From assembly GCA_903857795.1 (NCBI GenBank), contig CAIOGM010000140.1:25780-89779 (forward strand): 64,000 nt of DNA, written 5' to 3'. This document shows positions 1 through 9,975 of this stretch, one piece after another (positions within the stretch are counted from its first letter, which is position 1; every line of letters starts with the position of its first letter). A program made the position numbers and the translations under genes. The notes beneath the pieces were generated by a model that did not search any database, was not told the DNA's origin, and saw nothing but the letters and a program-made list of their open reading frames with translations. Origin of the DNA: an uncultured Geobacter sp. (lineage in GTDB: Bacteria; Desulfobacterota; Desulfuromonadia; Geobacterales; CAIOGM01).

Positions 1-804
1 GGACTCATCCTCACCGTAGAGCTCCAGCTGAAACTGGGCGACGCCTTCCTGGCGGAGCATGAGTATTACCGGGCGGTCACCGAGTACAAGAAGCTCCTCA
101 TCCTCTTCCCCGATTCGCCACAGACCGACGCCGCACTCTTCAAGATCGGCACCGCCTACGTTCAGGGGGATGAGTTAGAGAGCGCAGCCCGCAGCTTTGC
201 CTCGATCAGAGAGAGATACCCGGAGAGCAGGTTCGCCCCCCAGGCCGGTTACCAGGAGGCGCTCTGTTTCTGGCGGCTGAACCGCTTTGATGAGGCTGAA
301 GCGGCCTTCAACAGGGTCGTGGCCCGCTATCCTTCCTCCAGCGAGGCCCCCCGGGCGCTCCTGGAGACGGCGCTCGTCTCATTCGACAGGAAGGACCTTC
401 CTGCCGCCCGACGGGAGCTGGAGCGGTTTCTCGAAAGTTATCCCAAGGACCAGCGGGTCGGGAAGGCCCGAGGCGCGCTCTCTCTCATGGACGAGGAGCC
501 GCCCCGCAAATCGCCGGTGGTGGCGGGGTTTCTTTCGGCTCTGCTGCCCGGCGCCGGACATATCTATGCCGGGCACTACAAAGACGGAATCACTTCGTTA
601 TTCCTCAACGGACTCTTCATCGCCGGGACGGTGGTCGCGCTGCAGCAGGAGAATTACGCCGTGGCGGGGGTTGTGGGGGTCATCGGACTGCCGTTTTACG
701 TGGGGAACATCTACGGCGCAGCCAACGCCGCGACCAAATGGAACATCAGCATCAGGAGAGAGCTCCGGGGGAACATCGCGGTAACCCTGGACTCTCCGTT
801 CTGA
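1..804 (+). CDS. TPR-repeat protein with C-terminal membrane segment (5' partial)
   Basis: Frame 1 is open from base 1 (GLILTVELQLKLGDAFLAEHEYYRAVTEYKKL...), joining the 319..804 ORF; TPR-like repeats, then hydrophobic C-terminus. Confidence 0.75.
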   Translation, partial: GLILTVELQLKLGDAFLAEHEYYRAVTEYKKLLILFPDSPQTDAALFKIGTAYVQGDELESAARSFASIRERYPESRFAPQAGYQEALCFWRLNRFDEAEAAFNRVVARYPSSSEAPRALLETALVSFDRKDLPAARRELERFLESYPKDQRVGKARGALSLMDEEPPRKSPVVAGFLSALLPGAGHIYAGHYKDGITSLFLNGLFIAGTVVALQQENYAVAGVVGVIGLPFYVGNIYGAANAATKWNISIRRELRGNIAVTLDSPF

Positions 805-963
805 CCGTCACCGGAGCTGTGCGCACGGATATCTGGTGCGCACCATGAGACCGGTGCACACCCTGCGACTGATCAACAGCTCCAACGCAAACGAACTGCT
901 TAAAGAGATGGTACGGCAGGGGTTCTATTCCCCCATCCCCAGGATCGGGACAGGAAATTAGCC

Positions 964-1488
964 ATGAATGAGCGGATCCGGATAGTTCAGGGAGATATTA
1001 CGACTCTGGCGGTGGACGCCATCGTCAACGCGGCCAACGGTCGTCTGCTGGGGGGAGGTGGTGTGGACGGGGCCATCCATCGGGCGGCGGGACCGGAACT
1101 CCTGGCCGAATGCCGGACCCTGGGGGGATGCGAAACCGGAGACGCCAAAATCACCGGAGGATACCGCCTTCCGGCGAGGTGGGTCATTCATACCGTCGGA
1201 CCGGTCTGGCATGGGGGCAACAAGGGTGAGGCCGAGCTGCTGGCCGGCTGCTACCGCCGCTGCTTTCGGCTGGCCCACCAGCATGGCATCAAGAGCATCG
1301 CCTTCCCTGCCATCAGCTGCGGGGTCTATGGCTATCCGCTGGATGAGGCATGCGGGATCGCCCTGGCGGAGGCAAAAAGTGCGCTGGCAACATACCCGGA
1401 GCCGGAGCAGATCCTCTTCGTCGCCTTGGGGGATGAGGCGCTGGAAAGCTTCAGGGAAGCTTTCGGGTTACTACTCGAAAACGAATGA
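964..1488 (+). CDS. Macro domain protein (O-acetyl-ADP-ribose deacetylase, YmdB-like)
   Basis: [34 protein letters not shown] and [13 protein letters not shown] macro-domain motifs. Confidence 0.92.
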   Translation: MNERIRIVQGDITTLAVDAIVNAANGRLLGGGGVDGAIHRAAGPELLAECRTLGGCETGDAKITGGYRLPARWVIHTVGPVWHGGNKGEAELLAGCYRRCFRLAHQHGIKSIAFPAISCGVYGYPLDEACGIALAEAKSALATYPEPEQILFVALGDEALESFREAFGLLLENE

Positions 1489-1534
1489 TTCCGCCGTTTC
1501 ACCTCCGATTTCTGACCACAAGCAACATAAAAAC

Positions 1535-1755
1535 AGACACTTATAATCGTCCCTCTGCACCGTTCCAGCGCTTCCAGATCGCTAACCATACCAGCACGCA
1601 ATGGGTTCAGATGGATAGTAGCGAACAAGCTCAAGAAAGTAAGGCTCATCCTCGCAGACGATCGATTTGTAGCGGTTCTGAAACAGGTGACCGGCGCGTT
1701 GATATTTAAGGTTGAAATGGACTGCGTAACTGGTCAACACGCGTCGCATAGTTTC
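1535..1755 (-). pseudogene. Remnant of REP-associated tyrosine transposase (RAYT / Y1_Tnp)
   Basis: Reverse strand reads ETMRRVLTSYAVHFNLKYQRAGHLFQNRYKSIVCEDEPYFLELVRY, then after a 1-nt shift IHLNPLRAGMVSDLEALERC; both ends are missing. Confidence 0.8.
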
Positions 1756-1974
1756 AGCAACTCTATATTATTCAGCTTGTTACTGAATCCGCAAAATTGT
1801 TAAGAAAAGTAACACAGCTCCTGCCGCCCTCACTACCCCGAACAACCCAACCCTTCCGCGCGTTCCCTCTACATTCCCAACATCACGCCGCAATCTCCCG
1901 TTGTTTCCGTCCGAACCGCAGTATGACTCCAGGCCGCAGAGGGGCACCATGGAAAGCCGGGGGCTCTCTATTCG

Positions 1975-3102
1975 TCAGCCCATGGCCAGAACCTCTCTCA
2001 CCGCCAGGACGGCGGCATCGGCCAATGCCGGATCAAAGAGGCTCCCCATCCCGATTGCTAACTTTGCGGTTACCTTGTATTTTTCTTCCCTATCGGATTC
2101 CCGGGAAAAGAGAGTATCAATGAAATTGGCCAGATAGATGATGCGCGAGCCCAGCGGAATCTGCTCGCCCGCAAGACCGTCCGGATAGCCGCTGCCGCTG
2201 AACTCTTCATGATGGTGACGGATGATGAGACCGATCTCCGCCAACTCTTCGCTGATGCTGACTATTCTCTGCCCCATGGCCGGGTGCGCCCGGAATTTGA
2301 CGACATCCTCCGTGCCGAGCACCCCGGGAGTGGTGAGCACGCGGTCGGACATACAGATCATGCCGATATCATGGAGAACTGCCGCCTGCTTGATCGTGCT
2401 GCAGTCGTTTCTGGACAGTTTCAGGCTATTAGCCATGGACGCCGCAAGCGCCGCCACAGAGAGAGAGTGGGCAGTGAGCGAGGCAGAGCGCTGCTGCTGC
2501 ATCCTGGAAAGCATGAGGATGAAGCTGTTCTTCATCTGCTGAGTACGGGCGTTCTGGCGACGCCCCTCCTCGATTTGACTCCTTACCAGCGCCGTCTGCT
2601 GGATGACCCGGGTTTTGAGATTTTCGTTCAACTCCGCCAGCTCGTCTCTCTGCAGTTGCGCCACCTGCCGGGCGTACTCCAGCTCGCTATTTTTCAGAAT
2701 GATATCGCGCCTGGTCCGCCAGAGCTCCATATGTACGTCCACCCGGGCCAGCAGCTCATTGGGGAGAAACGGCTTGACAATGTAGTCCACGCCGCCGGCA
2801 GCAAATCCCTCGACCAGCTCCTCGTTGTCGGTACAGCTTGTCAGGAAGATGACGGGGATATCCCGCGTGCTCTTCTGCCCCTTGATCCTCCGGCAGACCT
2901 CATAACCGTCCATCTCAGGCATGACGATGTCGAGCAGGATCAGATCCGGCCGGGCCGCGGCAACCAACCGCACCGCTTCAGGGCCCGTCGTTGCGACCAC
3001 TATCTCATAATTATCCCCCAGCTGCTCAATGAGAAGATCTATCATCGCCGGCGTATCATCGACGATGAGCACCGTGGGACGTGCCGTGGATTCATGGATC
3101 AT
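1975..3102 (-). CDS. Response regulator with HD-GYP domain
   Basis: N-terminal receiver (VLIVDDTPAMIDLL...LILLDIVMPEMDGYEVCRRIK) and HD-GYP motifs (LHDIGMICMSDRVL, RHHHEEFSGSGYPDGL). Confidence 0.93.
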   Translation of the reverse strand: MIHESTARPTVLIVDDTPAMIDLLIEQLGDNYEIVVATTGPEAVRLVAAARPDLILLDIVMPEMDGYEVCRRIKGQKSTRDIPVIFLTSCTDNEELVEGFAAGGVDYIVKPFLPNELLARVDVHMELWRTRRDIILKNSELEYARQVAQLQRDELAELNENLKTRVIQQTALVRSQIEEGRRQNARTQQMKNSFILMLSRMQQQRSASLTAHSLSVAALAASMANSLKLSRNDCSTIKQAAVLHDIGMICMSDRVLTTPGVLGTEDVVKFRAHPAMGQRIVSISEELAEIGLIIRHHHEEFSGSGYPDGLAGEQIPLGSRIIYLANFIDTLFSRESDREEKYKVTAKLAIGMGSLFDPALADAAVLAVREVLAMG

Positions 3103-3132
3103 TACTGATGCCTCTTCTGAAACAGTGAGGGG

Positions 3133-4269
3133 TTAGGGGTGCCGGAGCCGGATCACCGTCACCTCCGGCGGTGCCAGAAATCGGATGGGGGGGCCCCAGG
3201 TGCCGCTCCCCCGGCTGACATAAATCGCTCCCCCCTCTTCGATCCCCGAGAGTCCGGTGGAGAGCGGAAAGACGAGACGGGTCAGGAGGGAGAAGGGGAA
3301 GATCTGCCCCTGGTGGACATGACCGGAGAGCTGAAGGTCGAACCGCCCCCGGCTCTCCGGGGCGATGAGCGGCCGGTGTTTGAGGAGCAAGATGAACCGC
3401 TCGGGCGAGCCCTGGGAGAGCGCCTCCCGCTCCTGAACCGCACTCCCCACCTTCCCCCCGAAGACCGGATCATCGACCCCGGTGACGGTGAGGATGCCGG
3501 GAATCTCCTGGACCGTACCCCGGAGCAGGGTGAAGCCGCAGTCCCGCAAAAACGCCAGAGCCTGGCTCTCCCCCACGTACAGTTCGTGATTGCCGGTGAC
3601 GGCGAATTTGCCCAGCCGGGGCCGGATCTCCTTCATGAGCCTGGCTAGACCGTCCCTGCCGTCCATCTGGCCGTCAACCAGATCCCCGGTGGCCACGAAC
3701 AGGTCCGGCTCCGCCCCGCGAACCAGCGTGAGGATTTTCTTGAGCCGGTTCTCCCCCACCAGGAGCCCCAGGTGGACATCAGACACCTGGACGATGGTGA
3801 TCGTCCCGGCTGCCTTGGGAATCTTCGTGGTGTAGATATCCACGGTTTCGGTCCGGATATCGTTGGCCTCGAACCAGCCGTAGATGCAGATGATAAAGGC
3901 CAGGAGAGTTACCCCCATGAAGACGACTCCCCCTCCAGGGAGAAGTCCCCCGAGAGCAGCGCCGACTCCGCACCGCGCCCCCCCCCAGAGCAGCAACCGG
4001 ACGAGGTCGATTGCCAGGAAACAGCAGCAGGAGAGGAAGAGAAACCCCATCCAGGAGTAGCCGATGAGGGCAAAGCAGCGGGCGGCGGCATCGTACCCCC
4101 ACCGTTCCAGAATCCGGATCAGGAGCGGCGCGGCCACCATCAGGAAGAGCACGAACAGCAGCAGGGCTCTCGCCACCAGGGAGTGCGGGACCACCGGCAG
4201 CGCCTTGCGGTACCAGTACCACTGCATGCCGCCGTAGAGGGTGACGAAGAGGGTGAGAAAGAGATACAT
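3133..4269 (-). CDS. Membrane-anchored metallophosphoesterase
   Basis: N-terminal TM segments, then VSDVHLG, GDLVDG, TGNHELY, LSGHVHQGQ. Confidence 0.92.
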   Translation of the reverse strand: MYLFLTLFVTLYGGMQWYWYRKALPVVPHSLVARALLLFVLFLMVAAPLLIRILERWGYDAAARCFALIGYSWMGFLFLSCCCFLAIDLVRLLLWGGARCGVGAALGGLLPGGGVVFMGVTLLAFIICIYGWFEANDIRTETVDIYTTKIPKAAGTITIVQVSDVHLGLLVGENRLKKILTLVRGAEPDLFVATGDLVDGQMDGRDGLARLMKEIRPRLGKFAVTGNHELYVGESQALAFLRDCGFTLLRGTVQEIPGILTVTGVDDPVFGGKVGSAVQEREALSQGSPERFILLLKHRPLIAPESRGRFDLQLSGHVHQGQIFPFSLLTRLVFPLSTGLSGIEEGGAIYVSRGSGTWGPPIRFLAPPEVTVIRLRHP

Positions 4270-4377
4270 GAGGATTACTCCCGAGGCGGTTTACAGCTGC
4301 GGTCAAACCTGTTAAGGTGGGGGCTGGCTCACCCCCTCAATAACCCAGGCAGAAGCGAACACCGAGTCACCGATTTC

Positions 4378-5136
4378 ATGATCTGGCCATTTACCCGACA
4401 AAGCGCCGCTCCCCCTGCCGTTGCGAGCCCCCCTCCCCCTGACGGAGCGCCCCGCCGGTTCGTCGTCCCCGATATCCACGGCTGCGACCGGACCTTCAAG
4501 GCTTTGGTGGAGGAGGTCATCTGCTTGAGAAAGGTGGACGACCTCTACCTGCTGGGGGATTATATCGACCGGGGTCCGCGCAGCCGCGAGGTGCTCGAAT
4601 ACATCCTGAGACTTAACGCAGAGGGATATCGGCTTTTCCCGCTGCGCGGCAACCATGAGGAGATGTTTCTCAACGCCTGCGACGATCGGGACCAGGCCGT
4701 GACCTGGATCCTCAACGGCGGGTACACGGCCCTGGACAGCTTCGGTGTGGACGATGCACGGCAGGTTCCCCTCCCCTTCCGGGAGTTCTGCGAGGGACTC
4801 CCCTGCTTCTATCTCCTGGATGACTACCTGCTGGTTCATGCCGGATTCAACCCCAAGGCCGAAGAGCCCTTTGCCGACACCCAGTCCATGCTCTGGACCC
4901 GGACCCGCTCCATGGAGTCGAAACAGCTGGGGGGAAGGACCATGGTCTGCGGCCACACCCCCCACGGCATCAGGGAGATCGAGAAGATGATCCGGAGCGA
5001 CCACGGCCTCATTGTCCTGGACAACGGTTGTTTCATGACCGGACGCAAAGGAATGGGCGCCCTCCTGGCCCTGGAGCTGGACTCCCGCACCCTCTACTCT
5101 CAGCAGAACGTCGAAAACCCCCCTCAAAACCCTTAA
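4378..5136 (+). CDS. Metallophosphoesterase, serine/threonine phosphatase type
   Basis: VPDIHGCDRTF, LLGDYIDRGPRS, LRGNHEEMFLNA, VCGHTPHG; start set at the ATG giving MIWPFTRQ. Confidence 0.9.
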   Translation: MIWPFTRQSAAPPAVASPPPPDGAPRRFVVPDIHGCDRTFKALVEEVICLRKVDDLYLLGDYIDRGPRSREVLEYILRLNAEGYRLFPLRGNHEEMFLNACDDRDQAVTWILNGGYTALDSFGVDDARQVPLPFREFCEGLPCFYLLDDYLLVHAGFNPKAEEPFADTQSMLWTRTRSMESKQLGGRTMVCGHTPHGIREIEKMIRSDHGLIVLDNGCFMTGRKGMGALLALELDSRTLYSQQNVENPPQNP

Positions 5137-5172
5137 CAACTGTTCTATGTTCTATGTTCAAAGTTAAACCGA

Positions 5173-5240
5173 GAACCTAGAACCCTGAACCTCGAACCTG
5201 GAACCTTGAACCTAGAACCCTGAACCTAGAACCTTGAACC
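5173..5240. repeat. Tandem 7-bp (GAACCTN) array
   Basis: GAACCTA GAACCCT GAACCTC GAACCTG GAACCTT GAACCTA GAACCCT GAACCTA GAACCTT GAACC; preceded by GTTCTAT GTTCTAT GTTCAAA. Confidence 0.92.
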
Positions 5241-5244
5241 GGCT

Positions 5245-6408
5245 TCAGCTCTCCCTCAGCGCCGTGACGATGTTCATCCTTGCCGCCCGGATGGCAGGGA
5301 TGACCCCACCCACGAACCCCATGACTACGGAAAAAATAAGCGACTTGATACAGATCTCCGGGGTCAGGGTGAAACTGAAGGCCAGCTCGGAAAAAGTCTG
5401 CCAGTTCATGGTGGAGATGGTGACCAGCTGCATGAAGGAAGCGAGGAAGAGCCCCGCCCCCCCACCGATGAGACCGAGGAAGAGCGCCTCCAGCAGAAAC
5501 GCAGCGAGGATGCTCCGCCGCTGAAAGCCGATGGCCCGCAGGGCGCCGATCTCCCCCACCCGGTTGGCCACGGCGGCGTACATGGTGATCATCGCCCCGA
5601 TCATCGCCCCCAGGGAGAAGATGGTGGTCAGCGCCACCCCGAGAATCCTCAGAAACGTGGCCATGGCCTGGGACTGGTCCGAATAGTATTTCGTCTCCCG
5701 CCGCGCATCCAGGTTGAGCCGGGGATCGGACTCGATCCGTTCCTTGAAACGGTCCAGGGCGCTGCTGTCCGCCAGGCGGAAGATCACCGACGAATAGACC
5801 GGCCGCCGGAACGCCTGCATGAGCTGATCCACGTCCCCCCAGATCTCAGAGTCGAATCCGGTGGCCCCGCCGTCGAAGATCCCCACCACGGTCCAGTTTC
5901 GCATGCCGAAGCGGAGCGTCTCGCCGATCCCCCCCCCCTGGAAACGCCGGGCGATGCTGGAGCCGGCAACGATCTCCGTTGCTCCAGGCTTGGGCATCCG
6001 CCCCTGGACAAGCCGCACCTGGGGCCGCAGCGCCAGGGATTGGTGCCCGATCCCCCGGATCACCACGTTGGCCGGCTTGTCGCTCCCCCGCTTGTTCAGG
6101 CTGTAGAGGACCACCAGCTCCTTGGCCAGCAGCGGCGAGCCGTCGCTCCCCATGGCCACCTCGGGCTGGCTCTCCACGATCCCTGCCTGGGCCCGCTCCA
6201 CGCCGCTCTGGACCTCGGAGCCGGCGGAGCCGCGGATGACGATCACATTGTCCGGGGAGCCGGTGTCGATGAGGGTCTTCTTCAGCCCCTCGGCCAGCAT
6301 CAGGACCGAGGCGAAGACGAAGACCACCAGCGCCATCCCCCCGGCGGTCATGCAGGTGGTGAAGCGCCTGGTCCAGAGGTTGCGAAAGCTGTAGGAGACC
6401 GGAATCAT
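5245..6408 (-). CDS. ABC transporter permease (MacB/LolC-like, FtsX domain)
   Basis: C-terminal FtsX-type TM domain; start at MIPVSYSFRNLWTRRF overlaps the stop of the upstream permease. Confidence 0.9.
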   Translation of the reverse strand: MIPVSYSFRNLWTRRFTTCMTAGGMALVVFVFASVLMLAEGLKKTLIDTGSPDNVIVIRGSAGSEVQSGVERAQAGIVESQPEVAMGSDGSPLLAKELVVLYSLNKRGSDKPANVVIRGIGHQSLALRPQVRLVQGRMPKPGATEIVAGSSIARRFQGGGIGETLRFGMRNWTVVGIFDGGATGFDSEIWGDVDQLMQAFRRPVYSSVIFRLADSSALDRFKERIESDPRLNLDARRETKYYSDQSQAMATFLRILGVALTTIFSLGAMIGAMITMYAAVANRVGEIGALRAIGFQRRSILAAFLLEALFLGLIGGGAGLFLASFMQLVTISTMNWQTFSELAFSFTLTPEICIKSLIFSVVMGFVGGVIPAIRAARMNIVTALRES

Positions 6409-7562
6409 CCGATCCTCCGCAAACCGTCGGCGATCTTGATGGTCGTTGCGCGCCAGGCGGGGAAAAGGCCGGCAATCAGGGCGATGACCACGGCGGCAAC
6501 CAGATCCAGATAGAGGGTCATGGGGGCCACCTGGAAGACCGGGAAGAAGCTCCCCAGCTCTTTGCCGAAGGCTGTCGCCACCGGGAAGGTGAGGAGGACA
6601 CCGAGGGCGCAGCCGGTGAAGGTGATGAAGAACGACTCGCCGAAGATCATCCCGGCGATATGCCACCAGGAGAAACCGAGGCTCTTGAAGACGGCATATT
6701 CGCCAATCCGCTCCCGGGCGGTCATGGCCATGGTGTTGGCCACCACCGCCATGATGATGGCGATGACCATAAAGGAGACGATCTGGATGGCGACGACGAT
6801 GGCCTCGGTCATGGAGATGAAGCTGAGCTGAAAGGCCTTCTCCGTCTCGGTGAGGGTCTCAGCCAGGGAGTTTTTGAAGGTGGCGTCCACCTCCCGCGAG
6901 ACCTGGGCCGCCAGGCTCGGGTTGGCCAGCCCCAGGATGTAGACCCCGACCTGGTTCGTCCGGCGGGGGAGGGTCTTGAGCAGGGTCTCGTTGAGGAACT
7001 CCCACTGGAAGAAAAACTGGTTCTCGTCGGTGCTCTTCTCTGCCCCCCGGTAGATCCCCCGGAGCACGAACTGCCAGGAACCGGGATAGATGGTCCCCCG
7101 CAGCGGGATGGAGTCGCCGACTTTCCAGCCGAACCGCGCCGCTAGCTTCCTGCCGGCCACTGCCCCCTTCCGGTCATGGAAAAAATCCTCCTTCTCCCGT
7201 GGGTCGAGGACGAATTCAGGATAGAGCGCCAGGTAGCTCCGGGGCTCAATGGCGAAGTTGGGAAAGAAGTTCTTCTCGGTGACGTAGACCCCGCCGAACC
7301 AGTTGGCGTAGGAGACCTGCCTGACCCCCGGCATCCGGCGGAGCCGCTCCTGGTAGGAGATGGGGAGGGAGAAGATCAGGGAGATGGCGTTGCGGGTCAC
7401 GAGACGGCTTGCCGAGGAGGCCTCCACCCCGGCATACCAGGCGCTAACCACGGTGCGCAGCAGGCCGAAGGCGAGGATGGCGATGGTGATCCCGACGATG
7501 GTGAGCAGGGTCCGGAGCCGGTGCCGGAAAGCGTTCCTGACCAGGAGCTTAAGAAGGAACAT
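6405..7562 (-). CDS. ABC transporter permease (FtsX domain)
   Basis: MFLLKLLVRNAFRHRLRTLLTIVGITIAILAF...; operonic with neighbouring permease and ATPase. Confidence 0.9.
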   Translation of the reverse strand: MFLLKLLVRNAFRHRLRTLLTIVGITIAILAFGLLRTVVSAWYAGVEASSASRLVTRNAISLIFSLPISYQERLRRMPGVRQVSYANWFGGVYVTEKNFFPNFAIEPRSYLALYPEFVLDPREKEDFFHDRKGAVAGRKLAARFGWKVGDSIPLRGTIYPGSWQFVLRGIYRGAEKSTDENQFFFQWEFLNETLLKTLPRRTNQVGVYILGLANPSLAAQVSREVDATFKNSLAETLTETEKAFQLSFISMTEAIVVAIQIVSFMVIAIIMAVVANTMAMTARERIGEYAVFKSLGFSWWHIAGMIFGESFFITFTGCALGVLLTFPVATAFGKELGSFFPVFQVAPMTLYLDLVAAVVIALIAGLFPAWRATTIKIADGLRRIG

Positions 7563-8259
7563 CGTTCAAAAACCCTTTTTCCAGATGACGGATGGTGCGG
7601 GCCTTCTCGGCGGCCCGAGGGTCGTGGGTCACCATGATGATGGTCTTCCCCGACTCCCGGTTCAGGCGATCCATGAGATGGAGGATCTCCTCAGCGGCCT
7701 TGCGGTCCAGATCACCGGTCGGTTCGTCGGCCACCAGGATGGTGGGGTCGCTCACCACGGCCCGGGCGATGGCGACCCGCTGCTGCTGACCGCCGGAGAG
7801 CTGACCCGGACGATGGTCCATCCGGTCGTCCAGCCCCACGATCCTCAGGGCCAGGGCCACGTGCTCCCGCCGCTCCTTCCGGGAGAGCCGGGTCAGCAGC
7901 AGCGGTAGCTCCACATTTTCAAAGGCGGTGAGCACCGGGATGAGGTTGTAGAATTGAAAGATGAACCCCACGTTGAGCCCGCGCCAGGCTGCCAGTTCGC
8001 TCTCCGAGAGGGTCGTGATGTCTACCCCCCCCACCATGATGGCGCCGTTGTCCACCGAGTCGATCCCGGCGATGAGGTTCAAGAGGGTGCTCTTTCCCGA
8101 ACCGGAAGGGCCCATGAGGGCCAGGAACTCCCCCTCGGCGATGTCGAAGGAGATCTCCTCCAGAACCGGCACGATCTGTCCTCCGCGGCGATAGGATTTT
8201 GAGACGTTACGGAGTCGGACTATGGGGGAGGGGGTGGAGAGTGCTTCGGCGTCGGTCAT
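7549..8259 (-). CDS. ABC transporter ATP-binding protein (LolD/MacB-type)
   Basis: Walker A GPSGSGKST, signature LSGGQQQRVAIARA, Walker B ILVADEPTGDLD. Confidence 0.96.
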   Translation of the reverse strand: MTDAEALSTPSPIVRLRNVSKSYRRGGQIVPVLEEISFDIAEGEFLALMGPSGSGKSTLLNLIAGIDSVDNGAIMVGGVDITTLSESELAAWRGLNVGFIFQFYNLIPVLTAFENVELPLLLTRLSRKERREHVALALRIVGLDDRMDHRPGQLSGGQQQRVAIARAVVSDPTILVADEPTGDLDRKAAEEILHLMDRLNRESGKTIIMVTHDPRAAEKARTIRHLEKGFLNDVPS

Positions 8260-8558
8260 GGGGTAAAGATCCCTCTAAGAGTGGAGTTCCGTGCTTGAAA
8301 CTTTGAGGCCGATAGGATAGCCTATTTCCGCGCAAGGTTCATCAGGATTTTCACCCCTCGCGGATTTAACACCAAACGGGAGGAAGAAGCAATAATGTTG
8401 CGAGGGAACGAAGGACATTTGACACGTGTCGGCAATCCCCCACCCCTCACTGCTTGCACCCGTTACGCCAGTTGCTCGTTAAAGCTAACTATTCCGCTTA
8501 ATTGCAGATATTATCCACCTCGCGTTCAAACTGGCACATTTCATGAATACACTGCCGT

Positions 8559-9878
8559 ATGAATAGTGTCATCATCATCTGCGATGATCCGCGTATCGCG
8601 CTCGTCAGGGAGACGCTCCAGCCGCTTCTCACCGCCAAGATCTGTGTCGTCGCCAATTTCGACGCCGGTCTCAAGGTGGTCTTTGAGAAACAGCCGCTGG
8701 TGGTCTTTATTCAGGACGAGATCGACGGGGTCAGAGGAGAGACGGTCAGCCGTCACGTCAAATCCCTGCTCCAGGGAAACGCTCCCCAGTTCATCACCCT
8801 GGACCATGCCGCGGTATTTCCCGGTCTGGTCAGGGATTTCAACGACGGCATCAACCTGAACCATCCCGTGGAGGAGCTCATCACGGTGTTCAGGAAGCAT
8901 CTGCTGAAACTCTCCGGCATCAGCTGGACGGGGCAAGCTCCGCAGGCGTCGGCCAGGCCGGCGCCTCCGCCCTCCGCCGACCGCGTGTACGAACTCCCTC
9001 TCCTGGAGCGGCATGGGGTGCCGGTTTCAGAGCAGTCAAGCGACTCTCTCCTCCCCGTGCTGGAGTACCCGCCGCTCGTCCTGGTTGTCGATCCATTTTC
9101 CGCCGATAGTAATGATAGTAAGGAACCGCCGGCATCGGCTCTCCCTCTCCTCGACGCACCCTCCGACCTCCCCGTCTCCCTGCCGCGACTCATGCCGATT
9201 CCGGCCGCCCGGGAGTGCCTCCTCTTCCCGGCGGTGGAGCTTCCCCCACCGGTTGTCCCGGCGCCTGCGGAGGTGGCGAGCCCTCTTTCACTGCCGGAGC
9301 GTCCCCGGATGACCGGTCGGAGCTCAGGGCGGCTGCCGTTCCCGGTGAACTCCGCTCCAGAGAGGTCAAGAGTCTCTCACAAGACGCTGGTAGCGCTACT
9401 CTTCGCCGCCGGGCTCATACTCTTCATTTCATTCGGCGCCAGGCCGCTGGGGGACGCCGTCATCTCCATATCATCCCACCCACGTTCCGCTGCGGCCACC
9501 CCGGATAACCCGCCACCCAACGCGGGACGAAAAGTGCCCTCCTTCATCCCCAAAGGCGGCTTCGATCCATTCTACGGATCGGACCGGCCGGGGTGGGAGC
9601 ACTACATCTCGAAGCGCCGCGAGTATTTCATCTTTCGCCAGCAGAAGGAGATCAAGGCGCTGCAGATGGTGGCATTGAAAAATGGGGCTCTCTCCCATCC
9701 GTTCGTCTCCTCAGCCTTGCTCGAACTCTGCGGCTCAGCCACAATCGTGAGCAGTTCCAGGAGCATACGTGACGGCTACCTCATCCAACAGGGAGAGAGT
9801 GCGACCGGGGCGGGAGTAACCATCTACAAGAAACGGGAGAGCGGCGAGATCCGTGCATTAGTCATCACCTTCCCCTGA
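8559..9878 (+). CDS. Hypothetical: degenerate receiver-like N-terminus, Pro-rich linker, one TM helix, unknown C-terminal domain
   Basis: MNSVIIICDDPRIALVRETLQPLL... receiver-like fold pattern; linker rich in Pro; TM TLVALLFAAGLILFISFGA. Confidence 0.7.
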   Translation: MNSVIIICDDPRIALVRETLQPLLTAKICVVANFDAGLKVVFEKQPLVVFIQDEIDGVRGETVSRHVKSLLQGNAPQFITLDHAAVFPGLVRDFNDGINLNHPVEELITVFRKHLLKLSGISWTGQAPQASARPAPPPSADRVYELPLLERHGVPVSEQSSDSLLPVLEYPPLVLVVDPFSADSNDSKEPPASALPLLDAPSDLPVSLPRLMPIPAARECLLFPAVELPPPVVPAPAEVASPLSLPERPRMTGRSSGRLPFPVNSAPERSRVSHKTLVALLFAAGLILFISFGARPLGDAVISISSHPRSAAATPDNPPPNAGRKVPSFIPKGGFDPFYGSDRPGWEHYISKRREYFIFRQQKEIKALQMVALKNGALSHPFVSSALLELCGSATIVSSSRSIRDGYLIQQGESATGAGVTIYKKRESGEIRALVITFP

Positions 9879-9975
9879 ATCAGCATCATCGTCAAAAAAA
9901 TGAACAGGCGCCTTCCTGACGGTTTCCTGCGATAGTAGCAGGGAGGTTCAGAAGATAATTCCCGGAGGGAGCAGC

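Noticed and set aside
845-961. 38-aa [41 protein letters not shown]
   Set aside because: Too short and without a recognised domain or independent support; may be a remnant.
8531-8545. TGGCACATTTCATGA as a sigma-54 promoter
   Set aside because: The -12 half is GA instead of GC/GT and it would give an almost leaderless transcript for the 8559 ORF; too weak.
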